Assembly (NCBI GenBank): GCA_019455065.1
Contig: JACFNC010000011.1
Coordinates: forward strand, 62,001 to 126,000
Source of the DNA: Rhodospirillales bacterium
GTDB lineage: Bacteria > Pseudomonadota > Alphaproteobacteria > Rhodospirillales > Magnetospirillaceae
Direction: 5' to 3'
Length of the DNA: 64,000 nt
Shown here: one piece after another, positions 51,211-59,138 of the stretch
Layout: every line of letters begins with the position of its first letter
How positions within the stretch are numbered: the first letter of the stretch is position 1
Position numbers and translations under genes: made by a program
The notes under the pieces: generated by a model
Told to the model about the DNA's origin: nothing
Database searches by the model: none
What the model saw: the letters and a program-made list of their open reading frames with translations, nothing else

Positions 51211-52140
51211 CTAGGGGCTAGCTTTTGGGTGACGGTAAAGTCCGTCACCCAAAAGATCGCCTGAACCCCAGTCAAGGAATGCCGCCAAGCTGTCTGCGAT
51301 CGGATGGCTCTCAATCGCCTCAGGTCGATTCAAGGGCGTGTAGAGTTCCGATTGGTTACGGTTCTTGAACAGGTGATTGAGGCTGTTAGCCAGGACGTCA
51401 GCGGCAAGAACATACCCGTCGTCATCACGGACGACGTTGATGGCAAGTTGCGTTACAACAGTTTCAACCTGCATGCTGGAAGGCAGGCGGACATCAATTG
51501 CGATCCCGCCTTCGACAACCGTGCTGTTTACCGTATCCCATCCCTTGATTTTTTTCAGGTAGGGGTCATTGCTCAAAAGCCGTTTCGCAAACTCTTGAAA
51601 GTTTTTGACGATGGGAGTGTCGATCTGATCGGTCCGAACCTCGATGGACACTTTCTTGCGGCCTCGCTCTTCGAGAAAGGCAACGAGATGCCCATAAAGG
51701 CCCGCAAATAACTCCTCGTGCATTGATGGAGGCGCGTCTCGGACGCTTCCCAGCTTCACCCGTGGTGTCGGCTGCACAGTCAACGCAGCCTGCTTGGTTT
51801 CCTCTCGCATTTTGATCTGTGCGAGATGCCAAGTGTGCAATCCCTCCACGTGGATAGCGTACCAAAAGCAGGGGAGGCTCAGTTTCCGGATGGCCGCATA
51901 CACATCCTGTCTCAGCGCCCCCTGCTGCTCCGGGGTGAGATCCGCGATGTGCAGCTTCCCGGTCTGCGGCTTGTACTTATCAATGATGGCTTGAAGCTCT
52001 GGCCTTGCAGCGGCCTCGCATTCATCCGGCACCAGAATGCCGGCGAACACGCCGACCTCCCCCGGGAACGACTCTGTTTGGTCTGCGTAGCCCTTGGCAC
52101 CCGACTCGTCGCAAGCAAAGACTATCTTCGTCGTGGTCAT
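51211..52140 (-). CDS. DUF3800-like protein
   Basis: The 309-residue protein begins IVFACDESGAKGYADQTESFPGEVGVFAGILV. The D-E-S-G motif at residues 11-14 after a hydrophobic strand is the mark of DUF3800, a putative RNase H-like fold often found in defence and mobile regions. Further acidic residues occur in VSIEVRTDQID and a late YVLAADVLANSL. No partner is evident. It lies convergently between the coupling protein and the relaxase and may be a cargo gene. Confidence 0.65.
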   Translation of the reverse strand: MTTTKIVFACDESGAKGYADQTESFPGEVGVFAGILVPDECEAAARPELQAIIDKYKPQTGKLHIADLTPEQQGALRQDVYAAIRKLSLPCFWYAIHVEGLHTWHLAQIKMREETKQAALTVQPTPRVKLGSVRDAPPSMHEELFAGLYGHLVAFLEERGRKKVSIEVRTDQIDTPIVKNFQEFAKRLLSNDPYLKKIKGWDTVNSTVVEGGIAIDVRLPSSMQVETVVTQLAINVVRDDDGYVLAADVLANSLNHLFKNRNQSELYTPLNRPEAIESHPIADSLAAFLDWGSGDLLGDGLYRHPKASP

Positions 52141-52179
52141 GCAGCCTCCTGCCTGCGATTACTGACTTTTTTCTATTTA

Positions 52180-53871
52180 TCATTCATCGAATAGGTTGAG
52201 GTCGAGCCCGAAAGGCCGGCCTCGTTCGAGTTTGCGCTCCTGCTCCAGTCGCCGTTCCTTGGCCTGCCGCCATGCCCGGTGCATCTGCTTACGGCGCTCG
52301 TCTGACAGATTGGCATGCTGGATGGCCCGTTCTGTCACATGCGAGAGGGCACGCGCCCGCGCCTTGATCTTATCCAGCACGGTGTCGCGCAAAGCCTCCG
52401 GCGTTCCGGCAATCTCCCGCAAGAGTTCATAGTCACGCACCGCCTGCGCGACCCGCCGCCGGGCTCGCTCGATCTCGGCGCGGGTATGCTCCAAGCGGTT
52501 GATGGCGTCGCGCCACTTGCGCCGCCGCTCGGCCAGATAGCGGAAATACCGCTTTGCCTCCTTGCGGGACGCGGAGCGTGTCTCGCCCATGCGGATACCG
52601 CGCACGGCCCCGAGGATGAACGGATTCTCCTCGATCATCCTCTCGGCATCGAGGATGCCATGCTTCTCTTCCAGCGCATCCCAGAGTGTCCGGGCCTTAC
52701 CCCCGTCGCGATAGACCTTGGCGAGGATGTCGTCGAGGCTGCGACTGCGCTTGGCCAACCAGTTCTGGTCACGCCCTTCCTGCTTCTCGTTGAAGGATTG
52801 CTGACGCTCCGCGTAACGGACCTTACCGGCAGCCGACCGATAGGACGCCTCGATCTGGCTCCAGTAGCGCAAGTCCATGTCCGCGTCGTCAAACTGACGG
52901 ACAGCAACGTCGGCCATATCGGCGCGCGGCTCCTCGGCGATGAAGCCTTCGACGGTGCGCCGCTCGGCGTCGTCCAGGTCGCGGGTATCGACCCGCTCGC
53001 CCGGCTGCCGCTCGGCGCGGGCGATCTCAGCCGCACGCCGCGCCATGTAGTCGTCGAAGTCCTCTCCGAACCGTTCCTCCAGCACATGGAAACGCACGCC
53101 CTTGCCCATGTCGGAGAGCTTGGCCTCCCGCTCGCCGTCAGTCAGCACCATGCCCTGACCTTTGCGCTCCAAGGTGATGCCTCGGGTCGCCAATCGCTCG
53201 CCCAGGTCGTCCCAGCTCTTGGCGCCCCGGAAATCGTCATAGAGCGTATCCCGCAGGTAGGTGACCTCCGCCTCGTCGAAGCGCGAACGGAACCTCCGGT
53301 CATCGCGGCGGGCCTGCCAGTAGTCGGCGTCGGTGGGCAGCAGGCCCGGGTCCTCGGGGTCGCGACCGAACTGGCGTTCGTATTCCCGGTTGCGCAGTAC
53401 GTTCAGCCCGTACTCCTTGGCCAACTCCATCGTGATCCCGGTCAGGCGTCGCCCGTCCTGATGACGGTCGAAGGCGACATGCCGGGTCGGATGGATGCGG
53501 TTGACCAGAAAGTGCATGTGGGGATGCTCGGTGTCCTTGTGGGAATAGACCAGCACCTGATGCTCGGTCAGGCCCATGCGCTCGATGACCTTGTCGGCGA
53601 CCCGGCGCTTGACCTCCTGGGTGACCTTGCCGGCGGCGGCATCCTTCGGGTCGAAGGTGATGATGAAGTGGTAGGCCGGCTGTTTGCAGCGGGCGGATTG
53701 CCGGGCGGTGGCGTCCATCACGGCCGCAGCGGCGCGCGGCTCGTCGGTGTGCAGGTTGCGGCGCTCGACGAACTCCACCCGGTCGGGGGACAGCCCCTTG
53801 ACTAGCCCGGCGAGGTAGAGGGCCGATGCCCGGAAGCTCTCCGGCTGCTGCTTGGGAACCTTAAAGCGCAT
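52180..53871 (-). CDS. Relaxase (VirD2/MobA-like) mobilisation nuclease
   Basis: The 563-residue protein has an N-terminal relaxase domain with an early tyrosine (Y19 in SALYLAGLV), H68 in YHFIITFDP and the metal-binding H116-P-H118-M-H120 in EHPHMHFLVNRIHP. The remaining residues are helical and highly charged, with many Arg/Glu repeats. It nicks one strand at oriT and remains covalently bound. Its start overlaps the MobC-like gene by 11 bases, and together they form a relaxosome operon. The tail from about residue 280 may bind DNA or the coupling protein. Confidence 0.9.
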   Translation of the reverse strand: MRFKVPKQQPESFRASALYLAGLVKGLSPDRVEFVERRNLHTDEPRAAAAVMDATARQSARCKQPAYHFIITFDPKDAAAGKVTQEVKRRVADKVIERMGLTEHQVLVYSHKDTEHPHMHFLVNRIHPTRHVAFDRHQDGRRLTGITMELAKEYGLNVLRNREYERQFGRDPEDPGLLPTDADYWQARRDDRRFRSRFDEAEVTYLRDTLYDDFRGAKSWDDLGERLATRGITLERKGQGMVLTDGEREAKLSDMGKGVRFHVLEERFGEDFDDYMARRAAEIARAERQPGERVDTRDLDDAERRTVEGFIAEEPRADMADVAVRQFDDADMDLRYWSQIEASYRSAAGKVRYAERQQSFNEKQEGRDQNWLAKRSRSLDDILAKVYRDGGKARTLWDALEEKHGILDAERMIEENPFILGAVRGIRMGETRSASRKEAKRYFRYLAERRRKWRDAINRLEHTRAEIERARRRVAQAVRDYELLREIAGTPEALRDTVLDKIKARARALSHVTERAIQHANLSDERRKQMHRAWRQAKERRLEQERKLERGRPFGLDLNLFDE

Positions 53872-54412
53872 CCCGCCCGCCGTCCCGATCCGGCTCTTGA
53901 TCCTGATTGCCGCCGGGGCGCTTCACGGCCTTGTGGACCGGCTCCAGGACGCGACCGAGCACGGACAGGGTCTCCTCGATATCGCCGGCGTCGAGTTCCT
54001 TACCCATGTTTGCCCGGCGCGCCATGGCATTGACCATGTGGCCGACGCCGTTGATGGCCTCCAGGTGTTCCTCGATCAGCGGCGCCAGTTCATAGCGGTC
54101 GGTCACCCGCTCCACCAGGTCCCCGCCGACATACCTGGCCCACTTGCCGAACGTCTCGTCGCCGGTGGCGTCCTGAAGCTGGGAGAGGTTCGTGGCGATC
54201 GACGACAACTCGTAGAGCAGCGCCGTCATCACCCGGTCCTTGAGCGGCCGCGGCTTCGGCCGCCGCCCCGTCAGGGTGGCGCGGGCGTACTCCGCGAGTG
54301 TGACGCCAGCCTCGGCGGCAGCCCGCCGCAGGTCGTACATCTCCGTCGGTGAAAGACGGAGGTTCAGAGTCTCGGAGCGCCTGCGCTGGGGATCGAGGGA
54401 CGGTCTGGCCAT
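53861..54412 (-). CDS. MobC-like ribbon-helix-helix mobilisation protein
   Basis: The 183-residue protein starts MARPSLDPQRRRSETLNLRLSPTEMYDLRRAAAEAGVTLAEYARATLTGRRP, a ribbon-helix-helix N-terminus like MobC/TraJ-type nicking accessory proteins. A helical C-terminal part follows. It precedes the relaxase gene and overlaps it. It should bind oriT and help the relaxase nick. The gene-free segment 54413-54902 upstream is the likely oriT location. Confidence 0.8.
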   Translation of the reverse strand: MARPSLDPQRRRSETLNLRLSPTEMYDLRRAAAEAGVTLAEYARATLTGRRPKPRPLKDRVMTALLYELSSIATNLSQLQDATGDETFGKWARYVGGDLVERVTDRYELAPLIEEHLEAINGVGHMVNAMARRANMGKELDAGDIEETLSVLGRVLEPVHKAVKRPGGNQDQEPDRDGGRDAL

Positions 54413-54902
54413 GGGTCAAATGGCCCCCGTCCCGGTGGCCTCGCAGAGCAAGATGCCATGAGCTTGAGACCCCGTCAGGTGGTCGAATGCGGGGCCTGTT
54501 GGGTGGAAAAAACGGACGCTTGCCGGACCGGCGGAGCCGGGACCGGTGTCGGGGCGGCAGCCTCGACACGGACGTTTTTGTAACACAACATCCATCTGGC
54601 CTCCCCCCTGTAACACGAAAACCCTCCCCCTCTTATGGGGTCGTATCACAGGGTGGAGTGGATTCGGACTGACAGGTCAGATACTTATTGCCAATGGAAT
54701 GCAACGAAATACTACCCGGAATCGCCCGGTACCGCAAGTCTCAACACCTGCCAACGGCCATCAACGACAACCGCCGCCGGAACCGGCTCCGTGCCAGCGG
54801 ACGGTCGGCAGCACTACTAGACCGGCCAAATGGCGCGGTGGATCAGCACAGGAAAAGCCCCGCCGGGAACGGCGGGGCAAGCGGCGCGGTCGCGGCAGCG
54901 GC
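54413..54902. other. Gene-free segment, candidate oriT region
   Basis: No gene is supported here. It sits upstream of the MobC-like gene, where oriT usually lies. Two TGTAACAC repeats (about 54580-54588 and 54609-54616) occur within a C-rich, T-rich tract that ends with TATGGGG near 54636. No nic site is identified with confidence. A promoter for mobC must also be present here. Confidence 0.35.
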
Positions 54903-55130
54903 TCAGGCGGCCTGGCGCCAGTCGTCGTGACGGCTCGGGCGACGGCCTTCCATGAGGGCGATCGCGCAACCCAGCGGCGTCATGCCGATGTCGTAGGCGG
55001 CGCAGATGTCCGGGAGCCGCTCCTCGTCGATGTCGTCGCCGGTCTCGATCAGATAGTTATCTTCGACGGCAAGGACGTATTCGTCCCAGGTCAGGTCGAA
55101 AAGGCTGTCGGTGGTGTTCAGTCGGTTCAT
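54903..55130 (-). CDS. Small unknown acidic protein
   Basis: The 75-residue protein starts at MNRLNTTDSLFDLTWDEYVLAV after a GGAGGAAAG site. It is acidic and contains IETGDDIDEERLPDICAAYDIGMTPLGCAIALMEG. No domain is recognised. It is the first of several small accessory genes that each have a long structured upstream region. Such genes are common in conjugative elements of alphaproteobacteria. Confidence 0.6.
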   Translation of the reverse strand: MNRLNTTDSLFDLTWDEYVLAVEDNYLIETGDDIDEERLPDICAAYDIGMTPLGCAIALMEGRRPSRHDDWRQAA

Positions 55131-55727
55131 GATCTTTCCTCCTTCCGTTTGTCCCGGCCGCGACCGCGGCCTTCCATGGGCAACGAAAGGCGACGGCACA
55201 GGCGACCGGCCGCACCCGCAGGGACGGAACGAAGTGGAGGACGGCGAGGACCGTCTTTCTTGGAGCCGAGCGTCCGCGAGGAATGGCCGGGATCGGGGTC
55301 CCCAAGCGACCCGTCGCTTGGGGTGATCGGCCAGGGGAAGAAAGTCGGGCAGCGCCGTTGCGGTGGGCGACGCCGGCGCCACGTTTGCCCAGTTCAGGAA
55401 GGCCCGCCGGTCACGGCCGGACGGAAGGATGGAAAGGCTTCGGCTGAACTGGCCGACGCTATCCGATGCTGCCCCGCTGGACTGTCAGCCATCTGGTTGA
55501 AGCATGCCTCATAAGAGAGAGTCGGCCGACGATGAGGCGGGTTCAGAAGAACAGCCGCGACCAATAGGAAAGGCATGACGGGGCGGGGCAAATTGCCTGG
55601 CGTGGGAGAGCGTGCCTGCGTAATCTCGACTGCCGAAGTAGCGCTTCTATCCGCACGCCGATCCCGTCCGACGTTTCAGCAGGGGCGAAGCCGCCAAGGA
55701 CTGGCGGCTTCGCAACCGGCTAAAGCC
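55131..55727. other. Gene-free segment with no recognised element
   Basis: Only weak frames are seen. The left part (55131-55330) is a GC-rich upstream region of the preceding minus-strand gene with a GCACCCGCAGGG-type segment that loosely recurs near 58490. The right part has no clear hairpins or promoters. Confidence 0.4.
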
Positions 55728-56093
55728 TTACCACCACGAGCTATAGAAGACCGTATTGCCTTCAGCGATCGCCGCGCGGGCGCGGGTGATGAAGGCCAGA
55801 TCATCCTCAACTTCGCTGCCGTCGGACTCCCCGAAGAAGAAGCCCTCGGTGAACGGCAGCGCGTCGGCCCTGATATCGGCCTCGAGCCGGTTGATGTCGT
55901 CGGCGGTCAACGCGACGTTCACGCAGTTGAAGCACTCGGCCTCACCGCCCTTGGCGCGGTAGAGCTGCTCCATCCAGCCGTGCAGGTTGGGGTGCTTGCG
56001 CCAATAGGCGAGCTCCGTTGCCGTCTTCGGCGTGAAGTCGACGTCGGCCTCGACGGCCTCGGCAGTGGCGAAGGCGTACATATCCAATCCCAT
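55728..56093 (-). CDS. Unknown protein of the MGLDMYA type
   Basis: The 121-residue protein begins MGLDMYAFATAEAVEADVDFTP and continues with ELAYWRKHPNLHGWMEQLYRAKGG and EGFFFGESDGSEVEDDLAFITRARAAI. It starts after an AAAGGA site. Proteins with this N-terminus occur in many phage and conjugative elements and are sometimes misnamed phosphoglycerate kinase; their function is unknown. Its first 22 codons and the 200 bases upstream are duplicated at 57225-57433. Confidence 0.75.
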   Translation of the reverse strand: MGLDMYAFATAEAVEADVDFTPKTATELAYWRKHPNLHGWMEQLYRAKGGEAECFNCVNVALTADDINRLEADIRADALPFTEGFFFGESDGSEVEDDLAFITRARAAIAEGNTVFYSSWW

Positions 56094-56277
56094 AAGAATA
56101 TCCTTTCGTTCGTTGATGACTGTCCCGAAGGACCCGAACGAAAGGCCGGACGGCATGAGCCGTAGCGGTCCTGACCAACACGGGCGACGCACCGCGCCGC
56201 TGGCGCGGGCAGGTCATGAACGGCAAGGCGCCGTCCGGCACGTCGGGGACCATCCGAGGGACGGCAGCCCGAACGGA
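56070..56277. repeat. Direct repeat A, copy 1 (leader region plus start of MGLDMYA gene)
   Basis: About 208 bases here recur almost unchanged at 57225-57433. The copy covers the first codons of the MGLDMYA gene and its upstream region, containing CCCGAAGGACCCGAACGAAAGG and CCGTCCGGCAC. Recombination between the copies would remove the genes between them. Confidence 0.8.
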
Positions 56278-56494
56278 AGAGATGATCGAGTGGAGATGCC
56301 TGCCGAGCCACGCTGTTGTCAGCGTCGCCCGGACGCCCCCCACCGCCGGAACGACAGGCGCTGAACGTTTCAGCGGAATCGCGTCGGAAGGCAGTGATGC
56401 GTGTGGCGACAATGCCGCGATTACCGGTATCGCCCAAACGGCAGCGCCACGGAAAAGCCGCCCGTAGACGGACGGCTCCCGCTGGTTGTGGCCT

Positions 56495-57139
56495 TCAGCC
56501 GAACCGGTGTCCGGTTTCCGTGAATGTGTAGTCGTTGGCGGAGATCGCCTCGTCAACGGCCTCGTCCGATGTCAGGTACTCGTATTCCCGTTCGAGCTGG
56601 CGATAGAGCCAACGGGCGAGACCGCGCAGCACCCCGGTCACGGCATCCTCAGCGTCGGCGGTCATGTCTTGCCTGTTCGGACTATCCCGTTCGACCGAAA
56701 TGCTCATGCTGCATTCGTGACAGTGGCGACCGCAGTGTGTGACATTGGCTCGGAGCTGATAGAAGTTTCGCCGCTGGATGGCCTCAAGCGCGTCGGCGAC
56801 GCGGTGAAGTTCGGTATCCTTGGGCGCATAGTCGCGGATATGGCGAGAAGCGCCCTTCATGTGGCTGTAATGCCCCTCGAAACACGCCCCGTCGCCCTGG
56901 CTCCAAAACCCGGAAAACCAGATGGCGGGTTTCTGCCGAGTGCCGCCGCCAAAGAGGCCAACAGGGTGCGTGTCGAGCCGGATGCCGATGATTGCGCAGA
57001 TGCGCTCGAAATCGTCATAGACGGACTCGAACCAGTCGTAATCCAAACCGCCCTCGCGATACCAGGCGCGGGCTTTCTCCTTCGCCGCGCCAGAAAGCTC
57101 GTCGAGGCGATAGACGGTGGTTTCAATGATCTCAGGCAT
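56495..57139 (-). CDS. Unknown protein (antitoxin-like annotation family)
   Basis: The 214-residue protein starts at MPEIIETTVYRLDELSGAAKEKARAWYREGGLDYDWFESVYDDFERICAIIGI. Similar proteins are often labelled antitoxin of a toxin-antitoxin system, but no partner toxin is seen. The middle has SGFWSQGDGACFEGHY and histidine/cysteine residues in HCGRHCHECSMSI, perhaps metal-binding. It overlaps a 38-residue ORF upstream. Function unknown. Confidence 0.7.
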   Translation of the reverse strand: MPEIIETTVYRLDELSGAAKEKARAWYREGGLDYDWFESVYDDFERICAIIGIRLDTHPVGLFGGGTRQKPAIWFSGFWSQGDGACFEGHYSHMKGASRHIRDYAPKDTELHRVADALEAIQRRNFYQLRANVTHCGRHCHECSMSISVERDSPNRQDMTADAEDAVTGVLRGLARWLYRQLEREYEYLTSDEAVDEAISANDYTFTETGHRFG

Positions 57140-57248
57140 CGGAGGCACCTCCATCGAGTTCTTCGGTGAGCGGCGCGGGGCAAGGCGTGAAGCCGACATC
57201 GGCCGTGACGGCTCCGGCGGTCGTGAAGGCGTACATATCCAATCCCAT
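57132..57248 (-). CDS. 38-residue truncated copy of the MGLDMYA protein N-terminus
   Basis: The frame starts at the ATG of repeat copy 2 and reads MGLDMYAFTTAGAVTADVGFTP, near identical to the start of the 121-residue protein at 55728-56093, then diverges and ends after 38 codons. Its stop overlaps the start of the 214-residue gene. It may serve as a translated leader for that gene or simply be a duplication remnant. Confidence 0.55.
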   Translation of the reverse strand: MGLDMYAFTTAGAVTADVGFTPCPAPLTEELDGGASDA

Positions 57249-57433
57249 AAGAAATACCCTTTCGTTCGTTGATGACTGTCCCGAAGGACCCGAACGAAAG
57301 GCCGGGCGGCATCAGCCGCAGCGGTCCTGACCAACACGGGCGGCGTACCGCGCCGCTGGTGCGGGCAGGTCATGGACGGCAAGGCGCCGTCCGGCACGGC
57401 AGGGACCATCCGAGGGACGGCAGCACCGAACGG
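57225..57433. repeat. Direct repeat A, copy 2
   Basis: Nearly identical to 56070-56277, about 90 percent by eye over 208 bases. It includes the ATG and first codons of the 38-residue ORF and its upstream region. Confidence 0.8.
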
Positions 57434-57531
57434 GAGGGCATGGGATGGATTGTTCGCGACGCGCCGAAAGCCGTGAGCGAGATAGACGAAAGCCCCTGCC
57501 GCCGGAACGACAGGGGCCGGATGACGGGACC

Positions 57532-58044
57532 TCAATCGAGCGGGATCTCGACCACGTCTTCGCCGGGCCACAGGAACTCGGTGATGAAGTAACCGAGGCG
57601 GTTGGCGAGGTGCATACCGCTCAGGATGACGAGGGCGTCATCGTCGCCCGCAACCAGCGTCCAGACGCACGCTGAATTGGCCGCCTGAACGGCCTCCATT
57701 TCGGGACCGAACGTCTCGAACATCAAGCCGTCGCAGGGCGTATCGGCGCGATACGGGTTTCGGACGGGACGATAGGTCGCCAGCCAGTCGTCATAACTGT
57801 GAGGCGGCAACGGTTCGGCGTCGCCGACGAAGTAGGTCGAGAGGTCATGCTGCTCGCCCTCGGATGGTCCGCGGTCGGGCAGATCGCCGCTTCGGAAGCG
57901 GTCGAGGGCAACGCCTTCCGGGTCGTCCGCATCGGCGGGCACGATGAAGCGGTAGACGACAAGTTCCTCGACGGTGATTTCGACGAAACCCGGCGCTTTG
58001 GCGGCATGGGTCCGTTTGGCAATATCGTTGGTAAAATCATTCAT
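57532..58044 (-). CDS. Unknown protein
   Basis: The 170-residue protein begins MNDFTNDIAKRTHAAKAPGFVEITVEELVVYRFIVPADADD and contains YDDWLATYRPVRNPYRADTPCDGLMFETFGPEMEAVQAANSACVWTLVAGDDDALVILSGMHLANRLGYFITE. The start ATG follows an AAGGATT site. No known domain is seen. Composition is acidic, and it is a typical cargo-type protein of conjugative elements. Confidence 0.65.
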   Translation of the reverse strand: MNDFTNDIAKRTHAAKAPGFVEITVEELVVYRFIVPADADDPEGVALDRFRSGDLPDRGPSEGEQHDLSTYFVGDAEPLPPHSYDDWLATYRPVRNPYRADTPCDGLMFETFGPEMEAVQAANSACVWTLVAGDDDALVILSGMHLANRLGYFITEFLWPGEDVVEIPLD

Positions 58045-58111
58045 CTGCAAAATCCTTACTTTGAAATATCGGGAGCGATGCCGCCCGCCGGAGCGGGCGG
58101 CTCGCGGTTGG

Positions 58112-58408
58112 TCAGCGGCTCCAGATGAGGGCGAAGCCCTTGTCCTGCTGCTCGACCAGGTTGGCGTAGATGGGGGCGGCGAAGCTCGGGTCGTCCAGCT
58201 TGACCGAGATGTACTCGTTGCCGCCCTTGCTAGTGCGGTGCCAGGCCGCGCCGATCTCGACGGTGCCCGCCTTGATGCGGAAGTCGGGGGCGGTGTCGTT
58301 GGACTTCTCGACGCTGGTGATCGCGACCTTGGTGGCCTTGACGCCGAGGGTCTGGATGGTGCCGGCGAAGCCGCTGTCGGTCTTGGTGAAGGTGCCGATG
58401 GTTGCCAT
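58112..58408 (-). CDS. DUF736 family protein
   Basis: The 98-residue protein reads MATIGTFTKTDSGFAGTIQTLGVKATKVAITSVEKSNDTAPDFRIKAG and later WHRTSKGGNEYISVKLDDPSF, the standard DUF736 pattern. It starts after a GGAGAC site. DUF736 proteins are found in large numbers in alphaproteobacterial conjugative elements, near parB and relaxase genes. The fold is a small beta sandwich; the role is unknown. The region 58409-58870 upstream is gene-free. Confidence 0.92.
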   Translation of the reverse strand: MATIGTFTKTDSGFAGTIQTLGVKATKVAITSVEKSNDTAPDFRIKAGTVEIGAAWHRTSKGGNEYISVKLDDPSFAAPIYANLVEQQDKGFALIWSR

Positions 58409-58870
58409 GATGAAAGTCTCCTCTGTTTGGTTCTGGCGGTCGCGCCCATCGCGACCTTTCCATGGCCCAGAGAGAGACCGTCGAAGCACGGCCCCGCACC
58501 CGTCAGGGCTGAACGCAGTGGGAGACGGCAAGCTGGCCGTTTCTTGTTTCGCGAGGAATGCGGCGAGGCCGCAGGGGAAGAAACTGACCGCGCGCCGTTG
58601 CGGGACCGGGCGACGGGCTCAGATGTGGCCATGAGAGGAAAGGACGCAGATGGGTCGCTGACCGGCCCAAACAGAGGCCGAGACGCACCGTGGCGACCTC
58701 GATGCCCCTTCTCCCGACAAGCGGCGAGTTGGTGCCTTCGTCCGCTCGACTTCACCACCCAGCGCCTCACCTGCAAAAGAGAACCGCCCTGCCCGCGACC
58801 AGCGGACAAGGCGGCTTTCGAGATACTGGATGCGCGGCGCCGATACCGGCGCGGCACACGCGGGCAACGG
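58409..58870. other. Gene-free segment upstream of DUF736
   Basis: No gene is supported. A GCACCCGTCAGGGCTGAACG stretch near 58490-58510 loosely repeats a segment near 55210-55235, again upstream of a minus-strand gene. It may be a long untranslated leader. Confidence 0.35.
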
Positions 58871-59056
58871 TCAGTCTTTGGACGGCCTGCTGAACAGCGC
58901 CCCGAGCACCTTGGACACGAGCCACAGGACGAACGCCCCGATGGGGATGACGAACGGCCCGCCGAGCATGACCCAGCCGAAGGTGTCTGCATCGCCCGTG
59001 ACATTGGCGGCATAGGCCGCGACGGCGAAGATGATGAGACCGAGGATGATGGGCAT
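58871..59056 (-). CDS. Small membrane protein
   Basis: The 61-residue protein starts at MPIILGLIIFAVAAYAANVTGDADTFGWVMLGG after a GGGAGG site. It has two hydrophobic helices (about residues 3-17 and 27-52) and a basic tail. No family is recognised. It follows the large ParB-like gene in the same direction. It may sit in the inner membrane as an element maintenance or surface protein. Confidence 0.65.
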   Translation of the reverse strand: MPIILGLIIFAVAAYAANVTGDADTFGWVMLGGPFVIPIGAFVLWLVSKVLGALFSRPSKD

Positions 59057-59138
59057 GGGAAACCCTCCCGATAGCGAATGGACGAATTGACGAAAGAGCG
59101 AAAGAACGCCCGCCCCGAAGGGCGGGCAGCCTCTGCGG

